This document shows, one piece after another, positions 1 to 9,015 of a DNA stretch of 54,010 bases. Made by a program: the position numbers and the translations under genes. The notes under the pieces were generated by a model. The model worked only from the letters and a program-made list of their open reading frames with translations, searched no databases and was not told the DNA's origin. Numbering within the stretch: the first letter of the stretch is position 1; every line of letters begins with the position of its first letter. Where the stretch lies: the NCBI GenBank assembly GCA_023384675.1, contig JAHDVK010000034.1:1-54010 (forward strand), given 5' to 3'. This stretch comes from Bryobacteraceae bacterium. GTDB lineage: Bacteria > Acidobacteriota > Terriglobia > Bryobacterales > Bryobacteraceae.

Positions 1-49
1 CGTACGCCGGGTGGCGTGACAGGGAAAGCGGGCGACCGCCCACCTATGT

Positions 50-538
50 CTATTGCACGATCCTCACGGTGTGTTCGAGTTCCACCGTCTTCGGAGGCAG
101 GCATTCGCGACTGTCGCAAGCCTGATAGCGCGCGGCGATCTTGAGCTGGACCTCGCCCGGCTTCACGTCGCGCAGCGTCTCGACGGGCACGATAAACTCA
201 GCCTCGCCGATGTAGGTCTCCACCTCCATCTCGAAGCCCTCGTCGAACGAAGTGATCCCCACCGGCGGCTCCACCCGTCCTGGCAGCCGGAACCATTGCG
301 GTCCGGGCAGCGTGATGGCGGTTGGAACCGGTCCCCCTTCCTTGGGGTCCATCGAATACAAGTGCCAGCCCTCCGCCACCCGGGCCAGCAGCGTGACGCG
401 GAAGATCTGGCCGGCTTTCGCCTGCTTCGGAGCGGAGACCAGCAGCCATTTCACCGGATCGGGCCGCTTCACCGGCTCATCAGCCCGCAATACGGGCGCC
501 ATCACCAGAACGGCCAGCGCCGGCAACAGTCTTGTCAT
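50..538 (-). CDS. Free-standing DsbD N-terminal-like domain protein
   Basis: A 162-residue exported protein. Residues 1-19 form a short signal peptide ending near LRADEP. The rest matches the immunoglobulin-like N-terminal domain of the thiol:disulfide interchange protein DsbD, with the family's WHLYS segment and a C-terminal YQACDSREC stretch. Its two cysteines are four residues apart and stand where nDsbD carries its redox pair. The membrane and thioredoxin domains of full DsbD are absent, so this is a single-domain version acting in the periplasm. Its ATG overlaps the stop of the upstream TPR-thioredoxin gene by four bases (ATGA), so the two are probably translated together and may act as a thiol redox pair. 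The family match is fairly secure; the partner role is inferred. Confidence 0.8.
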   Translation of the reverse strand: MTRLLPALAVLVMAPVLRADEPVKRPDPVKWLLVSAPKQAKAGQIFRVTLLARVAEGWHLYSMDPKEGGPVPTAITLPGPQWFRLPGRVEPPVGITSFDEGFEMEVETYIGEAEFIVPVETLRDVKPGEVQLKIAARYQACDSRECLPPKTVELEHTVRIVQ

Positions 539-2055
539 CTTGACGTCCTTTCCGCCACCGCCGCCTCCGCGAAGGCCGATTGCAGCACTTCGCGGCTCTC
601 CTGATCCTGGATGTAAGCCACCACGGCGAGATTGCTTTCGTTTATGCGGTCCATCCGCACCCGGAAACGGAATTCGCCATTCTTGTTGTGGCGCTTGTCG
701 AACTTCTCGAACTCATCCAGGTGCGCGCGCAGGGCGGCTTCCACTTCGGCGAGATCGAACCGGTGTTCCAGGGTTTTCTCGCCATTCAATTCAAACGAAG
801 CGATGCCGCGCGCCACCATCGGGTGGAACCGGATGCCGTTCTCTCCGGAATACCGGAGCATCTTCTCCACCAGCACCACCTGAAGCCGCAAATTCTCGCG
901 TTCCTTGGGCAATCCCTTCACGGCGGCCCGCACCGCCACGCTTTCGCCGTCCGGCATGGCCGCGAGTTCCAGACCGGCGCCCGCCGGCTTGGCCAGAGCC
1001 TGCTCCAGCAATTCCTGGTATTCACCGAACTTCTTCGCCGCGTGTTCCCGGTTGCCTCCACCCCTCACCACCGTGCCATCCACGGCGGCGGTTGGCACGC
1101 CCTGGCCCTTCTGCCAGTCCCACCGCGCGCGCGTATCGGAATTGGTCATCGGGTCCGGACGCGGCACATGAACGTGATAGATCACCACCGCCACGTCCCG
1201 CCGGGCGTAGCGCTCCAGCACGGCGTCGAAGGCCAGGTCGGCCGCGGCGCAGGGCGGACAGCCCGCGCCCGTGTAGAGTTCCGCCAGCACCGTCTTCTGC
1301 CCTCGTCCTTCGAAGCGCTCCGGGTGAAGCGGCGCGGGAAAAAGCGCGTGGTAGCGTTCGTCGAGATACTCATCGAGACCCTCGCTTCCCCCATGCAGCT
1401 TCGTCAGCCGCTCCCAGGCTTCGTTTGTCGGCCTGGCCAGGAAAGCGTGCGCGCGCAGGGCGAATGCATCGTCCTTGCGGCCCTCGGCTTCGGCCATCTC
1501 CGCCAGCACTGCCGCCGTCCGGAACCCTGAAGGGTTCGCCGCGAGCGCCGCCTCCAACTCGGGCCGGGCTTCCGCGTCGCGGCCGTTGGCGCGGAGCGCC
1601 AGTCCCAGAATCTCGTTGTACTGGTGCCGCGGACTCGCTTCCGGATACGAAGCCGCCCGGCGCGCAGCCTCGAGGGCGCGCGGCCCCTGCTTGCCGTCGT
1701 CGAGCAGCGCCGATGCCAGCGTACGATGCAACTCCGCCTGCTGTTCCGCCTTCAGCCCCTTCGCCAGCCTTTCGGCACGACTATGTGCTTTCTCCGGGGA
1801 CTGCCGCGCCACCGCCCGCACCAGTTCTTTCCGCGCGGTTTCCGCCCACCCGTCCGGCAAACCCTTTTGTTTGAGAAACCGCTCGATCGCCTGCACCCGC
1901 GCCCGCGGGCTCTTTTGACTGACTGCGCCTGAGAGCTGTCTGTTGTACTTCTCCATCTCCGCGGGCGCGGGCTGCGCATCCTGCGCCATCAGCCATCCCG
2001 CGCTCAACACGAAAACCAGCAGCGCCATTCTCATTCGCGGTGGTACCTTATTCAT
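535..2055 (-). CDS. Secreted TPR-like/thioredoxin-fold protein with CPPC motif
   Basis: About 506 residues. The signal peptide seems to begin at Met8 or Met10 (the MRMALL segment) and ends near LMAQDAQ, so the true start may be seven to nine codons inside this call. Residues ~40-240 are Ala- and Leu-rich helical pairs that resemble TPRs. A thioredoxin-like domain follows, with the redox motif GAGCPPC (cysteines about 265 and 268) and a GVPTAAVDG segment where thioredoxins have the cis-proline loop. The last ~150 residues are predicted beta-rich. A role in periplasmic thiol redox is likely because the next gene is an nDsbD domain overlapping by ATGA. The redox partner is unknown. The divergent acid phosphatase starts only a few bases away, so promoters must lie inside coding sequence. 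Confidence 0.7.
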   Translation of the reverse strand: MNKVPPRMRMALLVFVLSAGWLMAQDAQPAPAEMEKYNRQLSGAVSQKSPRARVQAIERFLKQKGLPDGWAETARKELVRAVARQSPEKAHSRAERLAKGLKAEQQAELHRTLASALLDDGKQGPRALEAARRAASYPEASPRHQYNEILGLALRANGRDAEARPELEAALAANPSGFRTAAVLAEMAEAEGRKDDAFALRAHAFLARPTNEAWERLTKLHGGSEGLDEYLDERYHALFPAPLHPERFEGRGQKTVLAELYTGAGCPPCAAADLAFDAVLERYARRDVAVVIYHVHVPRPDPMTNSDTRARWDWQKGQGVPTAAVDGTVVRGGGNREHAAKKFGEYQELLEQALAKPAGAGLELAAMPDGESVAVRAAVKGLPKERENLRLQVVLVEKMLRYSGENGIRFHPMVARGIASFELNGEKTLEHRFDLAEVEAALRAHLDEFEKFDKRHNKNGEFRFRVRMDRINESNLAVVAYIQDQESREVLQSAFAEAAVAERTSR

Positions 2056-2060
2056 TCAGT

Positions 2061-2861
2061 ATGAAGCATCTGCTCGCTCTCCTCCTGTTCCTCGCGGCCC
2101 TCGCGCCCGCGCAGGACAACCTCAACGCCATTCTCTGGCAGCAGACCGCCGCCGAATACCGCGCCGCCGCCGCTCAAGCCTATCGCGCCGCCGCCGCCGC
2201 GCTGCCTCGCGCGCTCGCCGACTCCCACTGGACCGCCGCCCTCGAACAGCGCTTCGCCACCCCCGCCAGCCTCGCCGGCTTGCCCCCCGCCATCGTCGTC
2301 GATGTGGACGAAACCATCCTCGACAACAGCCCTTCCGCCGCCCGCGACATCCGCGACCGCAACGGCGTCTTCACCCCCGAATCGTGGACGAAATGGACCC
2401 AGGAGGCCCGGGCCCGCGCCATCGCCGGCGCACGTGAATTCCTCGCCCACGCCCGCGCCCAGGGCGTCACCGTCTTCTATGTCACCAACCGCGGCTCCGA
2501 GGAAGCCGAAGCCACCCGCCGCAACCTGACCAGCGAAGGCTTCGAAGTGCTGAACCTCGACAACCGCCTGATGCCCTCCACCCTCCTGGTCAAGGACGAC
2601 GCCAAGGGCTGGGGTTCGGACAAAAGCACCCGCCGCGCGCTGATCGCACGAAATTACCGCATTGTGATGCTCTGCGGCGACGATTTGAACGATTTTGTGA
2701 GCGTCTACGGACTCACCCGCGAAGAACGCGACGCCCGCGCGCGCCTCTACGACGCCTGGTGGGGCGAGCGCTGGATCCTGATCCCCAACCCCGGCTACGG
2801 CACCTGGGAACGCGCCCTCGGCAAGGACAAGCGCGGCGCGCTCGATTCCGCGGAGAAGTGA
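2061..2861 (+). CDS. HAD-family acid phosphatase (5'-nucleotidase, lipoprotein e(P4) type)
   Basis: A secreted phosphatase of 266 residues. The ATG at 2061 puts the signal peptide MKHLLALLLFLAALAPAQ at the N-terminus; an upstream GTG at 2040 is possible but would bury it. Residues 79-90 hold the HAD signature VVDVDETILDNS, with the nucleophile Asp81 and the acid/base Asp83. Motif II (FYVTNRG) and the late acidic motif GDDLNDF are also visible. The order and spacing fit subfamily IIIB acid phosphatases, which remove phosphate from nucleotides and other monoesters in the periplasm or at the outer membrane. No lipobox cysteine is present, so unlike e(P4) it is probably soluble. Family assignment is strong; substrate is inferred. 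Confidence 0.88.
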   Translation: MKHLLALLLFLAALAPAQDNLNAILWQQTAAEYRAAAAQAYRAAAAALPRALADSHWTAALEQRFATPASLAGLPPAIVVDVDETILDNSPSAARDIRDRNGVFTPESWTKWTQEARARAIAGAREFLAHARAQGVTVFYVTNRGSEEAEATRRNLTSEGFEVLNLDNRLMPSTLLVKDDAKGWGSDKSTRRALIARNYRIVMLCGDDLNDFVSVYGLTREERDARARLYDAWWGERWILIPNPGYGTWERALGKDKRGALDSAEK

Positions 2862-2895
2862 TCGCCGCCCTCGATTTGTTAGGCTGAGAATCAGG

Positions 2896-3543
2896 ATGAG
2901 GAATCTGCTCGTACTCGGCTTTTTGGCAATCCTGGCGGCGGCTGCACCGCTCCAGGCCCAGGCGCCGGGCGAAGCGCATGGCCTCCCGCCGCGCCTCGCG
3001 CCGCTCGATTATCAGGTCCAGGCCAAGGTCGGCGACATCACCATCGCCGCCGAATTCACCGGCCACGGCGTCCCCACCATGGAGGACCCGCTCAATTCCG
3101 AGGATTACGTCGCCGTCGAACTCGGCATCTACGGTCCTCCCGAAGCCCGGTTAGTCATCACCGCCTCCGACTTCTCGCTGCGCCTGAACAAGCGCAAGGA
3201 GGCCCTGCCCAGCCAGCCGTGGGGCCTCGTGGCGCGCAATATCAAGGACCCCTCGTGGGTTGCACCCGACTCGCCCGCCGCGAAGAAATCCAAAGGCGGC
3301 CTCAGTAGCGGCGGCGGCGACCGCGAACCCGGCTCGCCCCCGCCCATCCCCGCGAAAGTTCCAGTCGAACTGCTCCGGACCTGGCAGCAGAGCCTTCGCC
3401 GTTCGGCGCTGCCCGAAGGCGACCGCCCTCTGCCCCAGGCCGGCCTGCTCTTCTTCCAGTACCGCGGCCGAACGGACCGTATCCGCTCCGTCGAACTTGT
3501 CTATGAAGGTCCGGCGGGCAAAGCGGTGATCCCGCTGCGCTAG
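2896..3543 (+). CDS. Secreted hypothetical protein
   Basis: A 215-residue protein with a clear Sec signal peptide (residues 1-22, ending LQAQA). The mature part begins with a beta-rich segment and has a central low-complexity Gly/Ser/Pro linker (about residues 138-150). It ends in a second short beta domain (SVELVYEGPAGKAVI). I do not recognise a family. It lies between the acid phosphatase and the M14 peptidase on the same strand, with gaps of 34 and 19 bases, so the three could be co-transcribed. Start chosen because the ATG immediately precedes the signal peptide. Confidence 0.65.
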   Translation: MRNLLVLGFLAILAAAAPLQAQAPGEAHGLPPRLAPLDYQVQAKVGDITIAAEFTGHGVPTMEDPLNSEDYVAVELGIYGPPEARLVITASDFSLRLNKRKEALPSQPWGLVARNIKDPSWVAPDSPAAKKSKGGLSSGGGDREPGSPPPIPAKVPVELLRTWQQSLRRSALPEGDRPLPQAGLLFFQYRGRTDRIRSVELVYEGPAGKAVIPLR

Positions 3544-3562
3544 ATTTCCTACACTGTTTCTC

Positions 3563-5335
3563 ATGTTCCGCTTCGCCGCGCTTGCCGTGGTCAGTGTGCC
3601 CCTGCACGCGCAAATCCCGCCCATGCCCCCGGTATCGCTCGCCGAAACCCCCGCGATGCGGGCTGCGGCCTCTATCGCCTCCTCCACCGCCGCCGCGGCG
3701 GAAGATTGGCGGACGCACGCCGAACGCACGGACTGGCGAGAAACCGGCTCCTATCGGGAGGCCGTGGAGTTTCACCAGCGCCTGGCCCGCGCTTCGCGCT
3801 TTGCGCAGCTTGAATCGATCGGGATCACGAGCGAAGGGCGGCCCCTGTATGTGCTGATCGCCTCGAAGGATCGCGCCTTCACGCCGGCCGCCGCGCGGCG
3901 CACCGGAAAGCCCGTGTTGCTGATTCAGAACGGTATTCATCCCGGCGAAAACGGCGGTAAGGACGCCGCGATGATGCTGCTGCGCGATCTGCTCGTCACC
4001 CGGCGGATGGCCGCGCTGCTCGATCGGGTGATCGTGCTGTCCATCCCGGTTCTCAATGCCGACGGTCATGAAAATGTTTCGCCGTACCACCGCCTCCACG
4101 AAAACGGACCCGCCGCAATGGGCTTCCGCGCCTCGGCCCTGAACCTGAATCTGAACCGCGACTACGTGAAGGCCGACTCGCCCGAAATTCGCGCTTTTTT
4201 GCGCGTTTTTGCCGCCTGGAACCCCGATTTTCTGCTCGATAACCACGTCACCAACGGCGGCGACGCCGAATATGACGTCACCATCGCCACGCACACCGAG
4301 CAGGACATCGACGAAGAGGTGGGTGCCTGGGTGAAAACGGACTACATCCCCGCACTGTTCGGCCGCCTGGAGCCGCTCGGCCACGTCGTGGGCTGGTATG
4401 GCGCGCCAAACGCCTTGACGGCCGCTCCGCGCTTTTCCACGGGCTACGCCGCGGCCCGGAACCGCGCCTCCCTGCTCGTGGAAACGCACGCCTTGAAGAG
4501 CTTCCGGACGCGCGCCTGGTCGCACTATGACATCATGCTCGCAACGCTCGAACTGCTCGCGGAGAAGGGCCGCGCGCTCGCAGCGGCCTCGCTCGCGGCG
4601 GACCGCCGCATGAGGGACCTCGCGCCCGGCACGCCGGTGTTTCTCGAGGGCGAACCAGGCGATCCCACCGAACCCTACACCATCCGGCGCCTGGCCACGG
4701 AAAACTACACCGGCGCGGCCTCCGGCGTGGAGACGCCCCGCTACGTCAACCGGCCCGCCTATGCCGTGACCCGGCTGAACCGCTCATTGAAGCCTCGGCT
4801 TGTGAAGCCGGCGCCCGCGGGCTACATTATTCCACGGCCCTGGCAGTCTGTGATCGATGTGCTGCGGGCCCACGGCGTGCGGATGGAGACGCTCGAGCGC
4901 GAGCGCGAGGAGATGTTCGAAACGTACCGCTTCGAGCAGGTGCAGTTCGCGCCCACCCCCTTCGAGGGCCGCTTTCTGTTGCGGTCGCTTCAGGCGATGC
5001 CGGTGAGGGAGCCGCGGCGGATGCCCGCGGGCAGCATATGGGTGCCCGTGGCGCAACCGGCCGGAAAGCTGGTGATGCACTTCCTGGAGCCGGAATCGGG
5101 CGATTCCGCCGTGAAATGGGGCTTTTTTCACGCGATTTTTGAGCAAAAGGAATACTTCAGCGATTACGCCTTCGAGCCTTATGCCGCCCGCATGCTTGAG
5201 GCCGATCCCGCGCTGAAGCGCGAATTCGAGGCCGCGCAACTGCCGCCCGGCCGTGCCCGGCTCGCCTGGCTTCACCGGCGCTCACCCTACCTGGAAAAGA
5301 CCAAGGACGCCTACCCTGTGGTGCGCGTGCCTTAA
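3563..5335 (+). CDS. M14 family zinc carboxypeptidase
   Basis: A 590-residue exported metallopeptidase. A short signal peptide (residues 1-16) is followed by an M14 catalytic domain. The zinc ligands are visible as His126 and Glu129 in GIHPGENGGKD and His228 in LLDNH. NRDY (Arg199) matches the substrate-binding Asn-Arg pair of carboxypeptidases. The C-terminal ~250 residues form a second domain common in large M14 proteins of environmental bacteria. It would trim peptides or peptidoglycan-derived peptides in the periplasm; the exact substrate cannot be told. Start is the only ATG in front of the signal sequence. Confidence 0.9.
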   Translation: MFRFAALAVVSVPLHAQIPPMPPVSLAETPAMRAAASIASSTAAAAEDWRTHAERTDWRETGSYREAVEFHQRLARASRFAQLESIGITSEGRPLYVLIASKDRAFTPAAARRTGKPVLLIQNGIHPGENGGKDAAMMLLRDLLVTRRMAALLDRVIVLSIPVLNADGHENVSPYHRLHENGPAAMGFRASALNLNLNRDYVKADSPEIRAFLRVFAAWNPDFLLDNHVTNGGDAEYDVTIATHTEQDIDEEVGAWVKTDYIPALFGRLEPLGHVVGWYGAPNALTAAPRFSTGYAAARNRASLLVETHALKSFRTRAWSHYDIMLATLELLAEKGRALAAASLAADRRMRDLAPGTPVFLEGEPGDPTEPYTIRRLATENYTGAASGVETPRYVNRPAYAVTRLNRSLKPRLVKPAPAGYIIPRPWQSVIDVLRAHGVRMETLEREREEMFETYRFEQVQFAPTPFEGRFLLRSLQAMPVREPRRMPAGSIWVPVAQPAGKLVMHFLEPESGDSAVKWGFFHAIFEQKEYFSDYAFEPYAARMLEADPALKREFEAAQLPPGRARLAWLHRRSPYLEKTKDAYPVVRVP

Positions 5336-5363
5336 CCAGCCCATCGGCCATTGACAGGCGGCA

Positions 5364-5383
5364 GACGCCTCCGAACAGGCGTC
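5364..5383. terminator. Hairpin between convergent genes
   Basis: A 7-bp perfect stem (GACGCCT / AGGCGTC) with a 6-base loop lies in the 70-bp gap between the converging M14 peptidase and acyltransferase genes. No long T tract follows, so it is only a candidate bidirectional terminator. Confidence 0.35.
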
Positions 5384-5405
5384 GTACGATCGAGCCTGGA
5401 TTCAT

Positions 5406-6626
5406 CTACGCATCCCGCACCGCTAGAAGCCTCGCCACGGCCCGTTGCGCTGACTCGCCGTCGCTGTCCGGGTGGGCCGCCGCACGCGGCAGCCCGCGCG
5501 CCATCCGGCGGCCGTTCAACAGCGCGCCCACCCAGGTGGGCCGCGCCCAGCGGTCGTAGGTCCAATAGAGCACCGGCACGGCAAAGGCGATCCCCAGCAC
5601 GAATTTAACCCCGCCGTTCACCGGCAGCGCCGTCATCGGCAGTTGGATCATCACCAGCGCCACCGGGTGCATCAGGTACACCCAATAGGCCGAATCGGAC
5701 AGATAGCGGCTCAAAGGGCTGGCCTCGGAGTATTTGCGCAGGAACAGCCCCATCAGCCCATAGATCATGAGCCAGACGGTGAAAGCCGTCAGCGCGGCCG
5801 TCGCCACATAAGGACCCCACAGACGCGTGCCCCGCTGCTCGAGTTGAGCGATGATGGCCAACAGCGTGGGCGCCACCAGCGCCACAGCTACGAGGATCTC
5901 CGGCCAGCCTCCGCGCCGCAGCACCGGCAGCGCTTCCCGGTTCCGGTACAACCCCCAGCCAAAGGCGAAGAACACCAAGTACGCCGCCACCACGTGCCAG
6001 TTCGGCGAAAAGCCCTTGGGCGTGTCCAGCAGCCCCACTTCGGTGATCAACAGGGTGGGGAACGTCACCAGCGCCATCGCAGCCCAGCCCCACCAGGCCG
6101 TCATCACCCGGCGGAACCAGCCGCCGCGCAGCCGGTCGAGCCAGCCCATCAGCGGCAGCGCCACCAGCAGCGTCCACAACAGCGTCTCGAGGAACCACAT
6201 ATGGCCCGGCTCCATCGTTTCGCCGAACCGGCCGCTCATCAGCCACGCCCAGGTGGCGGCCCAGGGTTCCGGCCCGCGCTGGGCGTAATGCGCATAAACG
6301 TTAAACACGCGCAGCACCGGGAAGATCGTTACCAGCGCGATCAGAAACGGCGCGCCGAGCCGGGCGAAACGGTTTTCCAGCATCGCCTGCCAGCCGCGCT
6401 TCTCCTTCAACAGGCAGGCGAAGAATCCGGCCATCACGAAGAACACCGGCAGGCGGAAGGCATGGATGAATAGGATCAGCGTGTCGGCCCAGCGGCCGGT
6501 TTCGGGATCCTTCATCCACCAGATCCCGTCGATGGTGGAATACATGGTTGCGCTGTGCAGCACCACCCCCAGCAGCATCATGGCGCCGCGCAGCGAATCG
6601 AAAGCGTGGTAACGTTCGGTGGTCAT
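5406..6626 (-). CDS. Acyltransferase family 3 (OpgC/MdoC-like) membrane protein
   Basis: About 406 residues from the ATG at 6626 (MTTERYHAFDSLRG); a TTG two codons upstream is less likely. The N-terminus carries the family signature (FDSLRGAMMLLGVVLH), with the conserved Arg and the catalytic-type His. About ten hydrophobic segments follow, including FRLPVFFVMAGFFACLL and the late YWVYLMHPVAL. These enzymes move acyl groups such as succinyl or acetyl onto glucans, O-antigens or other glycans across the inner membrane. The strongest resemblance is to the glucan-modifying OpgC branch. The substrate here is unknown. It is transcribed divergently from the TolB/TPR protein gene. Confidence 0.85.
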   Translation of the reverse strand: MTTERYHAFDSLRGAMMLLGVVLHSATMYSTIDGIWWMKDPETGRWADTLILFIHAFRLPVFFVMAGFFACLLKEKRGWQAMLENRFARLGAPFLIALVTIFPVLRVFNVYAHYAQRGPEPWAATWAWLMSGRFGETMEPGHMWFLETLLWTLLVALPLMGWLDRLRGGWFRRVMTAWWGWAAMALVTFPTLLITEVGLLDTPKGFSPNWHVVAAYLVFFAFGWGLYRNREALPVLRRGGWPEILVAVALVAPTLLAIIAQLEQRGTRLWGPYVATAALTAFTVWLMIYGLMGLFLRKYSEASPLSRYLSDSAYWVYLMHPVALVMIQLPMTALPVNGGVKFVLGIAFAVPVLYWTYDRWARPTWVGALLNGRRMARGLPRAAAHPDSDGESAQRAVARLLAVRDA

Positions 6627-6709
6627 GAGCAAAGTTTGCAGCCCAGGCGGCGCGAAAACGAGTAGCGCGGGGTAGAATTAACGGTAGCGCCACCGCGTAA
6701 CCCATTGAA

Positions 6710-8569
6710 ATGACGAAGGCTCCGCCATCCAGCGCCGATATCCGCACCGAACTGGAACGGGTGCTCGCCTCGCGCGGATTTCGCGACGCCGGCCGTCTCG
6801 CGCCCTTCCTGCGTCATCTGGTCGAACGCGCGCTGGAGGGTGAAACCACGGGTTTGAAGGAATCCGTGCTCGGGATCGAGGTCTTTCAGCGTCCCGCGGA
6901 CTACGATCCGCGCACCGACCCAATCGTCCGCGTGGAAGCCCGCCGCCTGCGCGCCCGTCTCGATGAATACTACGAAGGCGAAGGCGCGGCGAACCCGCTC
7001 CGCATCGGCCTGCCGAAAGGCGGTTATGTGCCGGCGTTCACGGCGCGGGCGCCTGAAGCCCGGCGGCCCACGGTTTTTTATATGCGGAAAGCCGTTTTGC
7101 TGGCCGGCGTCATTCTGCCGCTGCTGGCGGTGACCGCGATTCTGCTGGTGCGGCGCGGCGCGCCTGCCCCCGCCACCGGAGCCGCCACGGTCGCCGTGCT
7201 CCCCTTCCGCAGCCTCGATCCCGACCCGGCGAACGACTACTTCGCCGACGGACTCACCGAGGAACTGATCGGCCGCCTCGCTCGCATTCCCGATCTGAGC
7301 GTCGCCGCACGCGGGCTCACCGCGCCGTTCCGCGGCGCCAACGTGGACCTCCGCGAAGCCGCCCGCCAGGTAGGCGCTTCCGTGGTGGTTGAAGGCAGCG
7401 TGCGCCGCCAGCAGGACCGCCTCCGCGTTTCCGCCCGGCTTGTCGATGCCCCCACCGGCGCCGCCCTGTGGTCCGAAACCTACGACCGTCCGGCGCGCGA
7501 CATCTTCGCCATTCAGGACGAGATCGCCGCCGCCGTGGCCAACGCCTTGAGGGTTCGCATGCGGCCGGCCGCCGTGCCCGTGCCCAACCGCTATACGGCC
7601 AACATCGAGGCTTATCAAGCCTATCTGCGCGCGCGCCAGCAGGCTAACCGCTATTCTGCGGAGGGTTTCGATCAGGCCGTGCGCTACTATCGCGAGGCGC
7701 TGGTCCATCAGCCCGACTATGCGCCCGCCCTCGCGGGACTGAGCCAGGTGTACGCCCTCGCCTATTACTACAACGCCCTGCCGCCGGGCGTCGATTCTGG
7801 CGAACCGCGGCGCCTCGCCGAGCGCGCCATCGCGCTCGACCCCGCGCTCGCCGAAGCCCACGCCGCGCTCGGCATGATCCTGGGTATGGCGGACTATCAA
7901 TGGGATGCCGCCGAGGCCGCCGCCCGCCGCGCGATTGAACTCGATCCCCGCTCCGCGCTCGCCCACGGGCTCTTCGCCGCGGCCGTGCTCGCGCCGCAGG
8001 GCCGGTTTCCTGAAGCGCTCGCTTCCTTCCGCCGGGCGCTCGATCTTGAACCTCAGATCTCCTTCCTGAATTTCACATACGCCTTCTGCCTGCTCGCTTC
8101 GGGCGACACCACCGCCGCCATCGAGCAGTACCGCCGGACATTGTCGTTGCAGAACGTGCATCCCGACATGGAGTGGGACTACGGCATGGCGCTCGGCTTC
8201 GCTGACCGCCCTGCCGAAGCCGCCGAGGCCTTCGCCCGCGCCGGACGTCTGCGCGGCTCTCCGCCCGGCCGTGCTTTCGGCATCGAAGCGCTCTTCGCCG
8301 GCGATCGCGCGCAGGCCTTGCAGGACGCCCCGCGCGTCGATCAAGCCGCCCGTGAAGGCCGCACCAGCCGCATGGAAGCCGCCCGCATCTGGGCCATGCT
8401 GGGCGAAAAGGACCGCGCCCTCTACTGGATTGAACAGGCCATTGAAGCCCGGGAGACTCAAGCTGTCTGGCTCAAGGCGGATCCGCGGCTGCGCTCTCTC
8501 CGCGGCGATCCGCGTCTCGACGCCCTGGCGGAGAAACTGGGGCTCGCGGCCCGCATAATGGAGAGATGA
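6710..8569 (+). CDS. Signalling protein: N-terminal conserved domain, TM segment, TolB/FlgO-like domain, TPRs
   Basis: A 619-residue protein with a recognisable modular order. Residues ~8-110 form the conserved N-terminal domain seen in many TolB/TPR proteins of soil bacteria, including the YDPRTDPIVRVEARRLRARL segment. One transmembrane helix (about 127-147) follows. A TolB-N/FlgO-like domain (about 155-285) has the VAVLPFRSL, FADGLTEELI and VEGSVRR motifs. The C-terminus is tetratricopeptide repeats. Such proteins are thought to sense envelope or nutrient state. The stop overlaps the next gene's start (ATGA). A -10-like TAGAAT lies at 6673-6678, 31 bases before the ATG. Confidence 0.82.
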   Translation: MTKAPPSSADIRTELERVLASRGFRDAGRLAPFLRHLVERALEGETTGLKESVLGIEVFQRPADYDPRTDPIVRVEARRLRARLDEYYEGEGAANPLRIGLPKGGYVPAFTARAPEARRPTVFYMRKAVLLAGVILPLLAVTAILLVRRGAPAPATGAATVAVLPFRSLDPDPANDYFADGLTEELIGRLARIPDLSVAARGLTAPFRGANVDLREAARQVGASVVVEGSVRRQQDRLRVSARLVDAPTGAALWSETYDRPARDIFAIQDEIAAAVANALRVRMRPAAVPVPNRYTANIEAYQAYLRARQQANRYSAEGFDQAVRYYREALVHQPDYAPALAGLSQVYALAYYYNALPPGVDSGEPRRLAERAIALDPALAEAHAALGMILGMADYQWDAAEAAARRAIELDPRSALAHGLFAAAVLAPQGRFPEALASFRRALDLEPQISFLNFTYAFCLLASGDTTAAIEQYRRTLSLQNVHPDMEWDYGMALGFADRPAEAAEAFARAGRLRGSPPGRAFGIEALFAGDRAQALQDAPRVDQAAREGRTSRMEAARIWAMLGEKDRALYWIEQAIEARETQAVWLKADPRLRSLRGDPRLDALAEKLGLAARIMER

Positions 8570-9015
8570 TCCGCTTTTTCATCGCGCTCCTGGCCCTGGC
8601 GCTGCCCGCGGCCGCGCAGCTTCGCGAGGTGACGATCGAGATCCAACCCACCGAGTGCGTTTCCTGCACCGAATCGCTGCCGGCGCGGATGCAGCGCGTG
8701 CGGGGGGTTGCGCACGCCAATATGCGGGAGGCGCCGGCGCGGGTTGTGATCGAACTTGAAGCGGACAACCGCGTCCGGCTCACGCGGTTGCTGGATGTGG
8801 TGCGTCAGGACGGCACCGGGATCACTGCGGTCGCCGTGCATGCCGCCGGCGAGGTGTTCGACGAGGGCGGATGGCGGTTCCGGATTCTGCCGGGAGACCA
8901 GTCGCTTGAATGGCGCGGCCCCGCACCCGCAAAACCGGGCAAAATCGCGCTGGAAGGACGCATTTTGCCGCCTTTTGACGCCATTTCTGTCGAAAAAACG
9001 GAGGTCCAGCCATGA
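8566..9015 (+). CDS. Exported HMA-like CxxC protein
   Basis: A 149-residue protein with a signal peptide (residues 1-18, ending AAAAQ-like LPAAAQL). The next ~70 residues look like a heavy-metal-associated ferredoxin fold, with a CVSC pair where HMA domains bind Cu(I) or Zn(II), followed by a beta-rich tail. The spacing from the first strand (VTIEIQPTECVSC) agrees with HMA. It is coupled to both neighbours by four-base ATGA overlaps. A periplasmic metal or redox role is inferred; no enzymatic domain is visible. Confidence 0.6.
   Translation: MIRFFIALLALALPAAAQLREVTIEIQPTECVSCTESLPARMQRVRGVAHANMREAPARVVIELEADNRVRLTRLLDVVRQDGTGITAVAVHAAGEVFDEGGWRFRILPGDQSLEWRGPAPAKPGKIALEGRILPPFDAISVEKTEVQP

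Noticed and set aside
252-1874. Long plus-strand frame of 540 codons
   Set aside because: Antisense to the TPR-thioredoxin and nDsbD genes, Arg/Pro-rich with no domain; a high-GC shadow.
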